Source: Bradyrhizobium sp. CSA207 (GTDB lineage: Bacteria > Pseudomonadota > Alphaproteobacteria > Rhizobiales > Xanthobacteraceae). Taken from it: a stretch of DNA of 64,000 nucleotides. The number at the start of each line of letters is the position of its first letter. Within the stretch, counting starts at the first letter, position 1. A program made the position numbers and the translations under genes. The notes under the pieces are model-generated. The model did not search any database, had not been told where the DNA came from, and saw only the letters and a program-made list of their open reading frames with translations. Below, piece by piece: positions 33,428 to 42,579 of this stretch. The DNA is taken from NCBI RefSeq assembly GCF_029051685.1, contig NZ_JAACFT010000034.1:1-64000 (forward strand), written 5' to 3'.

Positions 33428-34543
33428 CTAGAACGCGAGCTCGTACAGTTTCCGGGCTTCCGATATGTCGACCTCGAGTGGATAGTTCGAGCCCGAGCCC
33501 TTCATCGCCTCCCCTGTAAGACGATCCAGATGCGCTCTTGACACGCCCAGATCACGCAAACGAAGAAACAGGTTCGATGTCACGAGCGCCTCTCGGATGC
33601 AATCAATGAACGCCGACGCCGTGTTCTGCTTTGCCCCGGCTATTGCTGCCAATTCAGCATACTGCGCGTGCGCCTTCTCCGCATTGACGTCCAACACGGG
33701 AGCAAGAAGCGGTGCCCATGCGACACCTTGTGAAACGTGGAAGTGTTCCCATAGAGGGGCGCCCAAAGCGCTGATTGCGCCGCCTGAGGCGTTAGCACGC
33801 GCGGCACCTGCCAACGCACTTCCGACCAGCATCTCGCCGCGAACAGATAAATCCTCCGGTCTTTCGATCACCACGGAGAGGTTGGGAACTATTAGGCTGA
33901 TGGCCTTGCGCGCCAACATATCTGCCACCATATTTTTTCTGTGGCGGCTGGTATACGCCTCTATGGCGTGCACGAGCGCTTGGATCACAATTGCCGCCGT
34001 TACATGCCAAGGAACACTTGCCGCCAACTCCGGATCCAGAAATGCCATATCCGGACGCAAGTTCGGCGATGAGAATGAGCTCCGCTGGCGAGAGGATGTT
34101 ACCAAAACAGCAGTGGCTGACACTTCTGATCCGCCTCCCGCTCCAACCGGGATCAAAATGAGCGGCAACCTCTCGGCAAAGCGCCTCTCCTCGAGAAGAT
34201 CCGCGACCTCTCCAGAGCCCGCCAGGGCACACGCAGCAAATTTTGCGGTGGCCATTGCATTGTCGTCACCTAGCCCGATGACGACGTCTGACTTCGCCGA
34301 CCGGCCAAGGTGGATGGTAGACTCTACCGCACCCGGCGTGGCATCCAGGTCGAATTCGGTGATCGCTACGCTGTGAGAATCCTTGCGAATATTCGCGACG
34401 ATTTCTTCTGTTGCGATCAACTTGCGATCGGCCAGAATCAGAGGCCGTTGAGCTCTTAACGATTGAATCTTTGCGCCGATTTTATTCGCCACACCAGCTT
34501 CCAAAACGAACGGAGCCAATCCACCAAATGCTAGAGAGATCAT
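33428..34543 (-). CDS. Fe-ADH-fold protein with lost metal ligands (maleylacetate-reductase-like)
   Basis: 371 aa of the iron-containing alcohol dehydrogenase/maleylacetate reductase fold: GLGDDNAMATAKFAA (NAD loop), PVGAGGGSEVSATAVL, FLDPELAASVPWHVTA, VHAIEAYTSRH. Of the four usual metal ligands only His192 (HAIE) is kept: the Asp is Gln188, the next His is Ala262 (ALGAPLWE) and the last is Gln272 (HVSQG). The fold is full length without frameshift, so the change is specific and not decay. It may be metal-free or act on a different chemistry. It stands 201 nt after the aldehyde dehydrogenase gene. Confidence 0.8.
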   Translation of the reverse strand: MISLAFGGLAPFVLEAGVANKIGAKIQSLRAQRPLILADRKLIATEEIVANIRKDSHSVAITEFDLDATPGAVESTIHLGRSAKSDVVIGLGDDNAMATAKFAACALAGSGEVADLLEERRFAERLPLILIPVGAGGGSEVSATAVLVTSSRQRSSFSSPNLRPDMAFLDPELAASVPWHVTAAIVIQALVHAIEAYTSRHRKNMVADMLARKAISLIVPNLSVVIERPEDLSVRGEMLVGSALAGAARANASGGAISALGAPLWEHFHVSQGVAWAPLLAPVLDVNAEKAHAQYAELAAIAGAKQNTASAFIDCIREALVTSNLFLRLRDLGVSRAHLDRLTGEAMKGSGSNYPLEVDISEARKLYELAF

Positions 34544-34743
34544 GGAAATCGAATACTCCCGGAATCACAGAGAAGGATGCTACGTCACGTTCCCCACTGA
34601 CATTGTCAAATATTCGCGAAGGAGCCGCGAGCAGGTGCCGGCACATACATCGCACACGGCTTAGCCACTGATCCAGTCAATTACCGTCATTGCACTAGGC
34701 CACAGTTTACAACCGCCCAACGCATCGTTCGGCCCCTCCAAGG

Positions 34744-36207
34744 TCAGACACCTCCCATGCAGAGGTATTTGATTTCAAGATAGTCTTCGATGCCGTACTT
34801 GGAGCCCTCTCGGCCGTTCCCACTTTCCTTGACCCCGCCGAATGGAGCGACCTCGGTCGAGATGATTCCATCGTTGATGCCGACTATCCCATACTCGAGT
34901 GCCTCGGCAACCCTCCAGACGCGTCCAATATCACGGCCATAGAAGTAAGCGGCTAACCCGAACTCGGTATCGTTGGCGAGCTGGATGGCCTCTTGCTCGC
35001 TCTTAAAGCGAAACACGGGAGCGACCGGGCCGAAGGTCTCCTCACGGAATATCAGCATTTCCGGCGTCGCATCAGCCAGGACAGTGGGTTCGAAGAACGT
35101 ACCGCCGCGAGCGTGGCGCTTTCCACCCACTGCCACCTTGGCACCCTTGGACCTCGCGTCGGTGATGTGCTCCTCGACCTTCTCGACCGCGGCCATGTCA
35201 ATCAGCGGACCGATCGTTACTCCTTCTTCGAAGCCGTCCCCAACCTTCAAATTGTCACGAACAGCCTGCGACAGACGCGCAACGAAGATGTCGTAGATGT
35301 TGTCTTGCGCAAGAATGCGATTCACGCACACACAGGTTTGGCCAGCATTCCGGTACTTCGAAGCAATAGCGCCCCTCACCGCGGCATCGATATCGGCGTC
35401 GTCGAACACGATGAACGGCGCATTTCCTCCAAGCTCCATCGAGGTACGCTTTACGGTTGATGCAGTTTGGGCAATGAGGTGTTTTCCGATCTCGGTCGAG
35501 CCGGTGAAAGTCAGCTTTCGCACGGTAGGGTTCGACGTCATTTCGCCGCCGACGGCCCCAGCCGCGCCCGTGATCACCGAAAAAACACCTGCCGGCACGC
35601 CGGCTCGCTCAGCAAGCGCCGCGAGCGCCAGTGCAGACAAAGGCGTTGCACTTGCAGGCTTCAAAACCATCGTACAACCCGCAGCGAGCGCTGGTCCAGC
35701 TTTGCGGGTAATCATCGCAGCAGGAAAATTCCAGGGAGTGATGGCCGCGCACACCCCAATTGGCTGCTTCAGAACGACGATCCGGCGGTCGGCCGTAAAT
35801 GGCGGAATTGTATCGCCGTAGACTCTCTTGCCTTCCTCCGCAAACCACTCAATGAAACTCGCCGCGTAGGCGATTTCGCCGCGGCTTTCGCTAAGCGGCT
35901 TCCCCTGCTCTGCCGTCATGATGATAGCGAGATCCTCTTGGTTCGCCATCGTCAGATCGAACCATCTACGCAGTATGGAGGATCGCTCCTTCGCTGTCTT
36001 GGCGCGCCAAGCTGGAAAGGCTCGGTTCGCAGCCTCTATGGCTTGACGCGTCTCGCCCGCGGTCATGCTCGGCACTGAGCCCACCAGATCGCCTGTCGCT
36101 GGATTGGTCACCTTGATGGTGTCTGCGTTTTGGGCGGAGACCCACGCGCCACTGATGTAACAGTGCGAGCGCAGCAGGGTCGGGTCAGTTAATTTCACAG
36201 CCGTCAT
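34744..36207 (-). CDS. Aldehyde dehydrogenase, succinate-semialdehyde type
   Basis: 487 aa NAD(P)-dependent enzyme from ATG 36207. Motifs: PWNFPAAMITRKAGPALAAG, FTGSTEIGKHLI, MELGGNAPFIVFDDAD (catalytic Glu), GQTCVCVNRIL (catalytic Cys) and EVAPFGGVKESGNGREGSKY near the C-terminus. Length and signatures are closest to GabD-type enzymes. It begins 4 nt after the thioesterase stop. Together with the Fe-ADH at 36679 it would oxidise an alcohol or semialdehyde product to the acid. Confidence 0.92.
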   Translation of the reverse strand: MTAVKLTDPTLLRSHCYISGAWVSAQNADTIKVTNPATGDLVGSVPSMTAGETRQAIEAANRAFPAWRAKTAKERSSILRRWFDLTMANQEDLAIIMTAEQGKPLSESRGEIAYAASFIEWFAEEGKRVYGDTIPPFTADRRIVVLKQPIGVCAAITPWNFPAAMITRKAGPALAAGCTMVLKPASATPLSALALAALAERAGVPAGVFSVITGAAGAVGGEMTSNPTVRKLTFTGSTEIGKHLIAQTASTVKRTSMELGGNAPFIVFDDADIDAAVRGAIASKYRNAGQTCVCVNRILAQDNIYDIFVARLSQAVRDNLKVGDGFEEGVTIGPLIDMAAVEKVEEHITDARSKGAKVAVGGKRHARGGTFFEPTVLADATPEMLIFREETFGPVAPVFRFKSEQEAIQLANDTEFGLAAYFYGRDIGRVWRVAEALEYGIVGINDGIISTEVAPFGGVKESGNGREGSKYGIEDYLEIKYLCMGGV

Positions 36208-36211
36208 CCTC

Positions 36212-36682
36212 TCACTCCGCGACGTCACCATTATCCGAGACCAAGATTTCCTTCAGAGCGCAGCGAAACGATTCAGGAATCGGTTTCGGCCGCCGCGTCT
36301 TCCGATCGACATACACGTGCACGAAATATCCTTCGGCGGCCGCAATCTCGCTATCGCTTCGAAACAGCCCAATGCGGTATCGCACGGACGACGTCCCGAT
36401 CCGGTCGGCTCGCAGACCTACCCTGATCAAGTCGGGAAACGCGAGCTCGGAGAAGTAGCGGCAACCCGTCTCGACGACGAGACCAATCTGGCCACCGCCA
36501 TTGATATCAAGCATGCTCTTTTCGATCAGCCAACCGTTCACGGCACTATCGAACAGCGAATAGTGAACGACATTGTTCATGTGCCCATAGGCGTCATTAT
36601 CCAGCCAGCGCGTCGTAATGGCGCGCCACGCCTTGTAGTCGGAGGCCCGCGAGGGAGCAGATCGAGCCGCCATGTGCCTCAC
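36212..36682 (-). CDS. Acyl-CoA thioesterase, 4HBT/YbgC-like hotdog fold
   Basis: 156 aa. Hotdog motif WLDNDAYGHMNNVVHYSLFD holds the catalytic Asp and the GHMNN turn; then VVETGCRYFSELAFPDLIRV and SSVRYRIGLFRSDSEIAAA. GTG 36682 overlaps the upstream stop (ATG 36673 possible). It hydrolyses an acyl-CoA to free acid and CoA, probably releasing an end product of the neighbouring CoA-dependent route or recycling CoA. Confidence 0.9.
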   Translation of the reverse strand: MRHMAARSAPSRASDYKAWRAITTRWLDNDAYGHMNNVVHYSLFDSAVNGWLIEKSMLDINGGGQIGLVVETGCRYFSELAFPDLIRVGLRADRIGTSSVRYRIGLFRSDSEIAAAEGYFVHVYVDRKTRRPKPIPESFRCALKEILVSDNGDVAE

Positions 36683-37836
36683 CAGGCGGCCCGATAGATC
36701 GCCAGTGCATCGCTCTCTGTCACCGGGCGCGGATTGTTCACAAGAAGGCGCTGCTGCTTCATCGCATCCTTCGCCATCTGGGCAAGATGCCGTTCGCCGA
36801 CGCCGACATCGCGGAGCTTTGTGCTCATCCCGAGCCGGGACGACAGCGATGCAAGCGCCTCAATGAACGCCACGCACTTTGACTGGACGCTCGGCTCTTC
36901 TGCGATCTCGGGAAACGCATCAGCGGCGATCTCCGCATAGAGATGGGCCGCCTCCGGCGCGTTGAATCGCAACACATGTGGCAATACCAGAGAGTTCGAC
37001 AGCCCGTGCGGCACGTGGAAGGTACCGCCTACTGGATAGGCAAGAGCGTGAACCGCGGCCACAGGCGAATTGGCAAAGGCCTGACCAGCCAGCATCGATC
37101 CCAATAGCATGGCACCCCGGGCTTCGAGATCGGCTCCATCGAGCACGGCTCGTTCGATATTGGCCCCTAGAAGCTTGAGGGCTTCGCGCGCAAGCGTTCG
37201 CGAGATCGGATTGTTGTTGCCGCTTTTGGATGTGTAGGCCTCGATCGCGTGAACCATCGCGTCCACACCTGTCGCCGCAGTAATGGCCGGCGGTAGTCCG
37301 ACCGTCAATTCTGGATCTAGAATTGCGATATCCGGCAGGATTATCGGCGAGGAGACCCCGCGCTTTTCGTCCTCGCCCACTGTAATGATGGAAACGGGTG
37401 TGACCTCAGAGCCCGTTCCAGCCGTTGTCGGCACCAGGACGAGTGGTAAACGCGGCCCTTTCGCATTTCCGACGCCCCAGACCCCGTCAATGTCTTCACC
37501 CGACCCCAAGAGCAAAGCAGCCAATTTGGCCACATCGAGAGACGAACCGCCGCCGAAGCCAACCACGCCAGTAACGCCCGCCGAGCGTCCATCATCGACC
37601 GCTCGCAGGACGGTCCTTGAGGAAGGGTCCGCCTCCACGTCGCTGAAGATCTCCACCTTCGCCCCGGCCCGGTCCAATGAGCCAATAGCCGCGTCACAAA
37701 TCCCGAGTCGGCGCAAGCCGCTATCGGTGACGAAAAGCACTTTATCGCCGAGTAAGCCGCCAACAAGGTCGTAAAGCTGCGCTGCCGACTTGTTGGCAAA
37801 TACGATGGTGGGTGCCCTGAATTGAAAGGGATTCAT
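36679..37836 (-). CDS. Iron-containing alcohol dehydrogenase
   Basis: 385 aa, Fe-ADH family. GFGGGSSLDVAKLAALL (NAD loop), PTTAGTGSEVTPVSIIT, LTVGLPPAITAATGVDAMVH with metal Asp and His, HAIEAYTSKSGNNNP, VHALAYPVGGTFHVPHGLSN with the C-terminal His ligands. Unlike the relative at 33428 the metal site is essentially complete. It starts 29 nt after fbiC and overlaps the thioesterase by 4 bases. A role as alcohol or hydroxyacid dehydrogenase in the same route is likely; the substrate is not assigned. Confidence 0.9.
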   Translation of the reverse strand: MNPFQFRAPTIVFANKSAAQLYDLVGGLLGDKVLFVTDSGLRRLGICDAAIGSLDRAGAKVEIFSDVEADPSSRTVLRAVDDGRSAGVTGVVGFGGGSSLDVAKLAALLLGSGEDIDGVWGVGNAKGPRLPLVLVPTTAGTGSEVTPVSIITVGEDEKRGVSSPIILPDIAILDPELTVGLPPAITAATGVDAMVHAIEAYTSKSGNNNPISRTLAREALKLLGANIERAVLDGADLEARGAMLLGSMLAGQAFANSPVAAVHALAYPVGGTFHVPHGLSNSLVLPHVLRFNAPEAAHLYAEIAADAFPEIAEEPSVQSKCVAFIEALASLSSRLGMSTKLRDVGVGERHLAQMAKDAMKQQRLLVNNPRPVTESDALAIYRAAW

Positions 37837-37865
37837 TCGATCGTTCTCCTAGCGGCCTACCGCCC

Positions 37866-40286
37866 TCATGCCGTCGCCGCTTGCCCGACTCTTTTGAAGG
37901 ACGTGTTCTGGAGCTCACCAAGTGGCGGCGCGCCGTAAGAGGCCGTCCGTTGCGCCGCCGGCGCTTCGCCATACGTCGTTGTTCGCTGCCTCACCTGCCG
38001 GCCGGCACTTGCGATCCATTCTTCGATCGTTTCGGGCGGCGCTTCTTGCCCGTGAACCGCACCCGCCGCCCGTGTGATGGACTCGTTCATGAGCGTGCCG
38101 CCAAGATCATTGACGCCTGCACTCAAGGCGAGGCGGACTCCCGTGGGCCCGAGTTTCACCCAAGAGGCTTGAATGTTGGTGATGAAAGGATGCAGTGCAA
38201 TTCGCGCGACTGCGTGCATCAAGATCGCTTCACGGAAGGTCGGTCCTGGGCGAGCGCCTCCCTTGAGGTAGATCGGAGCTTCCTGCGATACGAATGGCAG
38301 AGGAACGAACTCGGTGATGCCTCCCGTTCTGGCCTGAAGGTCACGCAGATGGAGAAGATGCCTGGCCCAGTGCTCGGTACCCTCAATGTGGCCATACATG
38401 ATGGTCGACGTCGTTCTCAGACCTACCGAATGCGCCGTTTCGAGCACATTCAGCCATTGGCTAGTTGTCAGCTTATCCGGACAGAGGGCGGCACGGACTT
38501 CATCGTCCAATATTTCGGCGGCAGTGCCCGGAAGGCTCCCCAAGCCGGCATCCCTTAGCTGACCGAGATAGTCCCGCAGCGGTATATCGAGGGTGGCCGC
38601 CCCTTGTGTCACCTCAAGAGGAGAGAATGCGTGAATGTGCATCTCCGGGGTAGCGTCACGAACGGCGCGACAGATATCCAGGTAGGTCCGGCCAGTATAA
38701 TCAGGATTGATGCCTCCTTGGAGGCAAACCTCGGTCGCGCCCCGTGCCCATGCCTCACGGGCTCTCCGGGAGATCTCGGCGAGCGTCAGATCATATGGTT
38801 TGCCGCGAAGATCTTCATGCGTCTTTCCCTTGGAGAAAGCGCAGAACTTGCAGCCATAAGTGCAGACGTTTGTATAGTTGATATTTCTGGTTACGACATA
38901 AGATACGACACCGCCGTTCACGTGCCGGCGCAACTGGTCTGCAGATTCACACACAAAGGCATACTCGTCGCCGCGGCAAGCGAACAAACGTACGATTGCG
39001 GAAGTCTCAAGACGTTCGCCATCCAGACCGCGAGCGACAATCGCGCGGACGCTTTCGCTGACGTTGCTGCTCCTCCGCGCCCCGGCTTTCGGGGTGTCAG
39101 GTGGAGGTCGGACTCCGCCGGCCCTCCACTCACATTCCCTTGCGAGCCACTCCGCGTCCGCTCTCTCCAGAACACGTGGAGCAACCGCTTTGTCGATCCA
39201 GCGAGATCGATCAGCGACATACGACGGATACACCGTCAACCTCTGAACGAGGCGTTTGCCCGCGTCCGCTGTCTTCCGTTCCAGTTCTTCGATGTGCGGC
39301 CAAGGCGCTTCAGGATTTACAAGGTCCGGAGTAACCGGCGACACACCACCCCAGTCGTTGATGCCGGCTTCGATCAAAAGTCGAAGCATGCCGGGGCTCA
39401 GGTTTGGCGGAGCTTGGATGCTGATTGAGGCACCAAGTGTTAAACGTGCGATCGCAATAGTGCGGCGGAACTCGTCGGCGGACACCTCACAATGGTTTGC
39501 CATCCTGGTACCCGGCTTTGCCCGGAAGTTCTGAACGATCACCTCCTGCAAATGACCATACTCGCGATGCAACTCTCTGAGCGCAACAAGAGCCTCCACC
39601 CTCTCCCGCATGGTTTCGCCAATTCCCACGAGGATTCCGCTGGTGGTGGGAATCTTCAGCTCGCCAGCGGCCCGGATCGTACCGAGCCGGGCCGCTGGAA
39701 TCTTGTCAGGCGATCCGTGGTGCACCATGCCATGCGCCGTCAGACGGTCCGATGCAGATTCCAGCATGATCCCCATTGAGGCCGAGACGGAGCGCAACGA
39801 TCGAAGCTCGCCAGCAGTCAACGTACCGGCATTGATGTGCGGGAGAAGACCGGTCTTCCTTAGCACCACACCCGCAGCATGGGCGAGGTACTCTACCGTT
39901 GAGGCGAAGCCTTCCCTTTCGAGCCACTCCCGAGCCACCCGATAGCGAAGCTCGGGCTTTTCCCCCAGAGTGAACAGCGCTTCATTGCAGCCAGCTGCCC
40001 TGCCGCGTTCCGCAAGCGCGAGGACGCCATCGATGGACATGTAGGGGGTGTCGAGCCGCTTCGGAGCCTTTGCGAATGTACAATAGTGGCAGACATCCCG
40101 GCACAATTCCGTCAATGGAATAAACACTTTGCGAGAGTAGGTCGTAACATCGCCGAAGCCCGCATCCCTGATGAACGACGCCGCCTCCAAAAGATCCGAG
40201 AGCTTCTCTTCGGACAAAGAAGCTAGTAGCTCGGGCGAAAGCGTCTCCCCCCCGACCACTGACATTGCGATCTTCTTCAAGCGCAT
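37866..40286 (-). CDS. fbiC: FO synthase, fused CofG-CofH (FbiC)
   Basis: 806 aa bifunctional radical-SAM enzyme that makes the deazaflavin FO, the chromophore of coenzyme F420, from a ribityl-aminouracil and tyrosine. The CofG half has cluster Cys at 62, 66 and 69 (LCRDVCHYCTF); the CofH half has CTYGCKFCAF near residue 475. Other motifs: GILVGIGETMRERVEALV, QAPPNLSPGMLRLLIEAGIN, CLQGGINPDYTGRTYLDIC. The one-chain form is the actinobacterial/proteobacterial type. Start ATG 40286 with AAAGG before it, overlapping cofC by 10 bases. Fully intact. Confidence 0.96.
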   Translation of the reverse strand: MRLKKIAMSVVGGETLSPELLASLSEEKLSDLLEAASFIRDAGFGDVTTYSRKVFIPLTELCRDVCHYCTFAKAPKRLDTPYMSIDGVLALAERGRAAGCNEALFTLGEKPELRYRVAREWLEREGFASTVEYLAHAAGVVLRKTGLLPHINAGTLTAGELRSLRSVSASMGIMLESASDRLTAHGMVHHGSPDKIPAARLGTIRAAGELKIPTTSGILVGIGETMRERVEALVALRELHREYGHLQEVIVQNFRAKPGTRMANHCEVSADEFRRTIAIARLTLGASISIQAPPNLSPGMLRLLIEAGINDWGGVSPVTPDLVNPEAPWPHIEELERKTADAGKRLVQRLTVYPSYVADRSRWIDKAVAPRVLERADAEWLARECEWRAGGVRPPPDTPKAGARRSSNVSESVRAIVARGLDGERLETSAIVRLFACRGDEYAFVCESADQLRRHVNGGVVSYVVTRNINYTNVCTYGCKFCAFSKGKTHEDLRGKPYDLTLAEISRRAREAWARGATEVCLQGGINPDYTGRTYLDICRAVRDATPEMHIHAFSPLEVTQGAATLDIPLRDYLGQLRDAGLGSLPGTAAEILDDEVRAALCPDKLTTSQWLNVLETAHSVGLRTTSTIMYGHIEGTEHWARHLLHLRDLQARTGGITEFVPLPFVSQEAPIYLKGGARPGPTFREAILMHAVARIALHPFITNIQASWVKLGPTGVRLALSAGVNDLGGTLMNESITRAAGAVHGQEAPPETIEEWIASAGRQVRQRTTTYGEAPAAQRTASYGAPPLGELQNTSFKRVGQAATA

Positions 40287-40963
40287 CTGTTTTGCCTTTC
40301 TTGAGCGTCCCGTTCGACCCACTTCGTGAGCATCGAACGAAGGGTAGGAGGCAGCACGTGGTGTCCAGCGACTTTCAGCACGGCCTGAATGTCCGCGAAG
40401 TGATCCAAATCATGCGAAAGGCATGCGGATTCAACCAAGCGAATCTCGGCGGTCTTGAGAGCTGCCGCGCGTTGATACTCAACGGCGCTATTCCTGCCAT
40501 AGAGCGGCGGCAACAGGTCTCCCGGTCGGGATAGCCGCACGTTCGTACCGGCTCCAAGCCGATCCATGACGATGGTCGTTTGAACTGGCGCACCATCAAG
40601 ATGCTGCTTCAGGATACCTTCGAATTCCTCTGCATCGAAGAGAGGCAGATCCGCGAATACGATGCCGACATCGTTCGCTCCGTCGGCGACGGAACGCTTG
40701 ACTGCGCGGTCGACCGCAGCGTTCAGACCCGGCGACAGCGGATCATCCGGCAGCACCTCGAAGCCGAAAGGCGCCGCCATTCGCACCAGCGACGGCTCCG
40801 AGGAAGCGAGGGTTACGCGCCGCACTCCGCGCACGCGAGCCAACTGCTCGATGACCGTGGCAACGAGCAGCCTGGCGAGTTTTACTCGTTCGGCTGGAAG
40901 AAGCGCGCCCGCGAGACGCGTCTTCGCCTCCGAGAACCTCTTTACCGGGACGATGATGTCCAT
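40277..40963 (-). CDS. cofC: CofC, phospholactate-type guanylyltransferase
   Basis: 228 aa nucleotidyltransferase that activates phospholactate or phosphoenolpyruvate with GTP for F420 synthesis. Motifs: IVPVKRFSEAKTRLAGAL, SPGLNAAVDRAVKRS, VGIVFADLPLF (metal-binding Asp), TTIVMDRLGAGTNVRLSRP. It lies 1 nt after the F420 reductase stop and overlaps fbiC. Which three-carbon donor this version prefers cannot be read from sequence alone. Confidence 0.93.
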   Translation of the reverse strand: MDIIVPVKRFSEAKTRLAGALLPAERVKLARLLVATVIEQLARVRGVRRVTLASSEPSLVRMAAPFGFEVLPDDPLSPGLNAAVDRAVKRSVADGANDVGIVFADLPLFDAEEFEGILKQHLDGAPVQTTIVMDRLGAGTNVRLSRPGDLLPPLYGRNSAVEYQRAAALKTAEIRLVESACLSHDLDHFADIQAVLKVAGHHVLPPTLRSMLTKWVERDAQERQNRCA

Positions 40964-40964
40964 G

Positions 40965-41633
40965 TCATGTAAGCCCGACCAGCTTTATGCCCGCCTGGCA
41001 CTTGAACTGCCGATTGATGGTAATCAGGACCGATGTCAAGGCTTCCGATGCCGCGGAATTCGCAAGAGGTCCTCCGTAGACGCCCCGCATGCCCGTCGCC
41101 TCGACGAGTTCGATAACGCGCGCACAGTCTTCCCGTTTGTTGCCGCAAACGATCACGTCGCCTTCCATCGGATGCAAGGCCTGCAGCTTGTCTGCTGCTA
41201 CTGTTTGAAAAGCGGAGACGACGCTTACGTTGTCACCTAACGCTTCTTGCGTGGACACCGCCGCCGAACCCGCTTGCGGGAGCTGCACGGTGCCGACACG
41301 CGGAGGAACAAGTGGAGCGGTCGTATCGAGCACGAGCCGCCCCTGTACGGATTCTCGAATGTGGCCAAGCATGCCGGCGTGCTGACTGAACGGCACCGTT
41401 AGGACGACGATGTCGGCTGCTCGCGCAGCTTCGACATTCTCTGCACCGGCAACCCGCCCCGACACACCCTTCTCGCTGAGCAGAGCGGAAAGCCCTTGGG
41501 CCGACACGGTCGCACTCTCTGCACTTCGCGAGCCGATAGTGATCGGATATCCCGCCAGCGCCCACCGGCGGGCCAGACCAGTCCCGAGTGCTCCGGTGCC
41601 GCCAATGATCGCGATCGAGGGCTTATGCGACAT
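40965..41633 (-). CDS. fno: NADPH:coenzyme F420 oxidoreductase
   Basis: 222 aa. N-terminal Rossmann motif IAIIGGTGALGTGLARRWAL with TIGSRS for NADPH phosphate; VVLTVPFSQHAGMLGHI; TQEALGDNVSVVSAFQTVAA; GDVIVCGNKREDCARVIELV. This is the F420-dependent NADP reductase family, which transfers hydride between NADPH and F420. It would supply F420H2 for the luciferase-like enzyme at 43794. It starts 30 nt after the enoyl-CoA hydratase-like gene. Confidence 0.93.
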   Translation of the reverse strand: MSHKPSIAIIGGTGALGTGLARRWALAGYPITIGSRSAESATVSAQGLSALLSEKGVSGRVAGAENVEAARAADIVVLTVPFSQHAGMLGHIRESVQGRLVLDTTAPLVPPRVGTVQLPQAGSAAVSTQEALGDNVSVVSAFQTVAADKLQALHPMEGDVIVCGNKREDCARVIELVEATGMRGVYGGPLANSAASEALTSVLITINRQFKCQAGIKLVGLT

Positions 41634-41663
41634 AGCTTAGATCTCCCGTTTAAAGTCCGCCTG

Positions 41664-42575
41664 TCAATCAAGCCGTTGTGGCCGGGTATTGGTCTCAAAG
41701 AACGCCGAGATCCGCTTGTTCGCTTCTTGGGTCAGCACAAGCTCCACAAAACCACGTGTCTCAATCCGAGACGCAATGTCGAAGTCAAGAAAGATGCTTT
41801 GGGCTGCGATGTCCGCGATGCGAACCGCGGCCTGACTGGGCTGCCGGAAGCTTTTGCGAAGCCAAGGCGCAACTTGGAAGATTGCCCCGCGGTTCTCGGC
41901 GGACAGGCGATGCGCTCCAAGCTCGCGCGGCCGATCCCACACTTGCCTGGTGCCGGCATTTTCCAGAATCCAGGCCTTTGCGCGTTCCATCAGCATAGCT
42001 TCAGTTTCAACGGCTTCATCGATCAGACCGGACACGTATGCAGCCGCGACGTCAACTGCGCGTCCCGTAACCAGGAAATCAAGAGCAGGCAGCAGACCTA
42101 GGATCGCCGTCAGCCGGATCACACCTCCTGCAGCGGGAAGTATCCCAAAATTCACTTCCGGCAACCCAATGCGAGTTTTGGGGTTTGCCAATGCGATACG
42201 CCGGTGACACGCCAGACACAGTTCGTAGCCTCCACCCAGCGCGGTTCCATTGATCGCTGCCACGAGCGGACGGTCGAGCTTCTCCAGCCGGCGTAAAAAG
42301 CTCTTCAACCGTTGGAAGTGAGTGAACAGAAACTGCTCCTGTCCCCTCTCGGCGCGTCTCATCAGAGCAAGATCGCCACCAGCGAAGAATGTTGATTTGC
42401 GCGATGTCAGGATTACACCACGCAGGTGTTCCCGCATCCCTTCCAGCCGGTCGATCAGACGCGGCATAACCTGCATGAACGTATCGTCCATAATGTTGAC
42501 TTTGCCAGGGAGATCGAATCCCACTGTGGCAATACCGGTCTCATCGACTACGAGCGAATAACAACTGGCCGTCAT
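41664..42575 (-). CDS. Enoyl-CoA hydratase resembling the N-terminal half of FadB/FadJ
   Basis: 303 aa from ATG 42575. Crotonase core: TSRKSTFFAGGDLALMRRAE, NGTALGGGYELCLACHRRIA, IGLPEVNFGILPAAGGVIRL (catalytic Glu). After the fold, the chain continues with a ~90-residue helical linker (QVAPWLRKSFRQPSQAAVRI) that in FadB/FadJ joins to the 3-hydroxyacyl-CoA dehydrogenase part, but here it stops. The dehydrogenase part appears as a separate gene at 47589. Hydration of an enoyl-CoA intermediate is the likely step. Confidence 0.88.
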   Translation of the reverse strand: MTASCYSLVVDETGIATVGFDLPGKVNIMDDTFMQVMPRLIDRLEGMREHLRGVILTSRKSTFFAGGDLALMRRAERGQEQFLFTHFQRLKSFLRRLEKLDRPLVAAINGTALGGGYELCLACHRRIALANPKTRIGLPEVNFGILPAAGGVIRLTAILGLLPALDFLVTGRAVDVAAAYVSGLIDEAVETEAMLMERAKAWILENAGTRQVWDRPRELGAHRLSAENRGAIFQVAPWLRKSFRQPSQAAVRIADIAAQSIFLDFDIASRIETRGFVELVLTQEANKRISAFFETNTRPQRLD

Positions 42576-42579
42576 GTCG

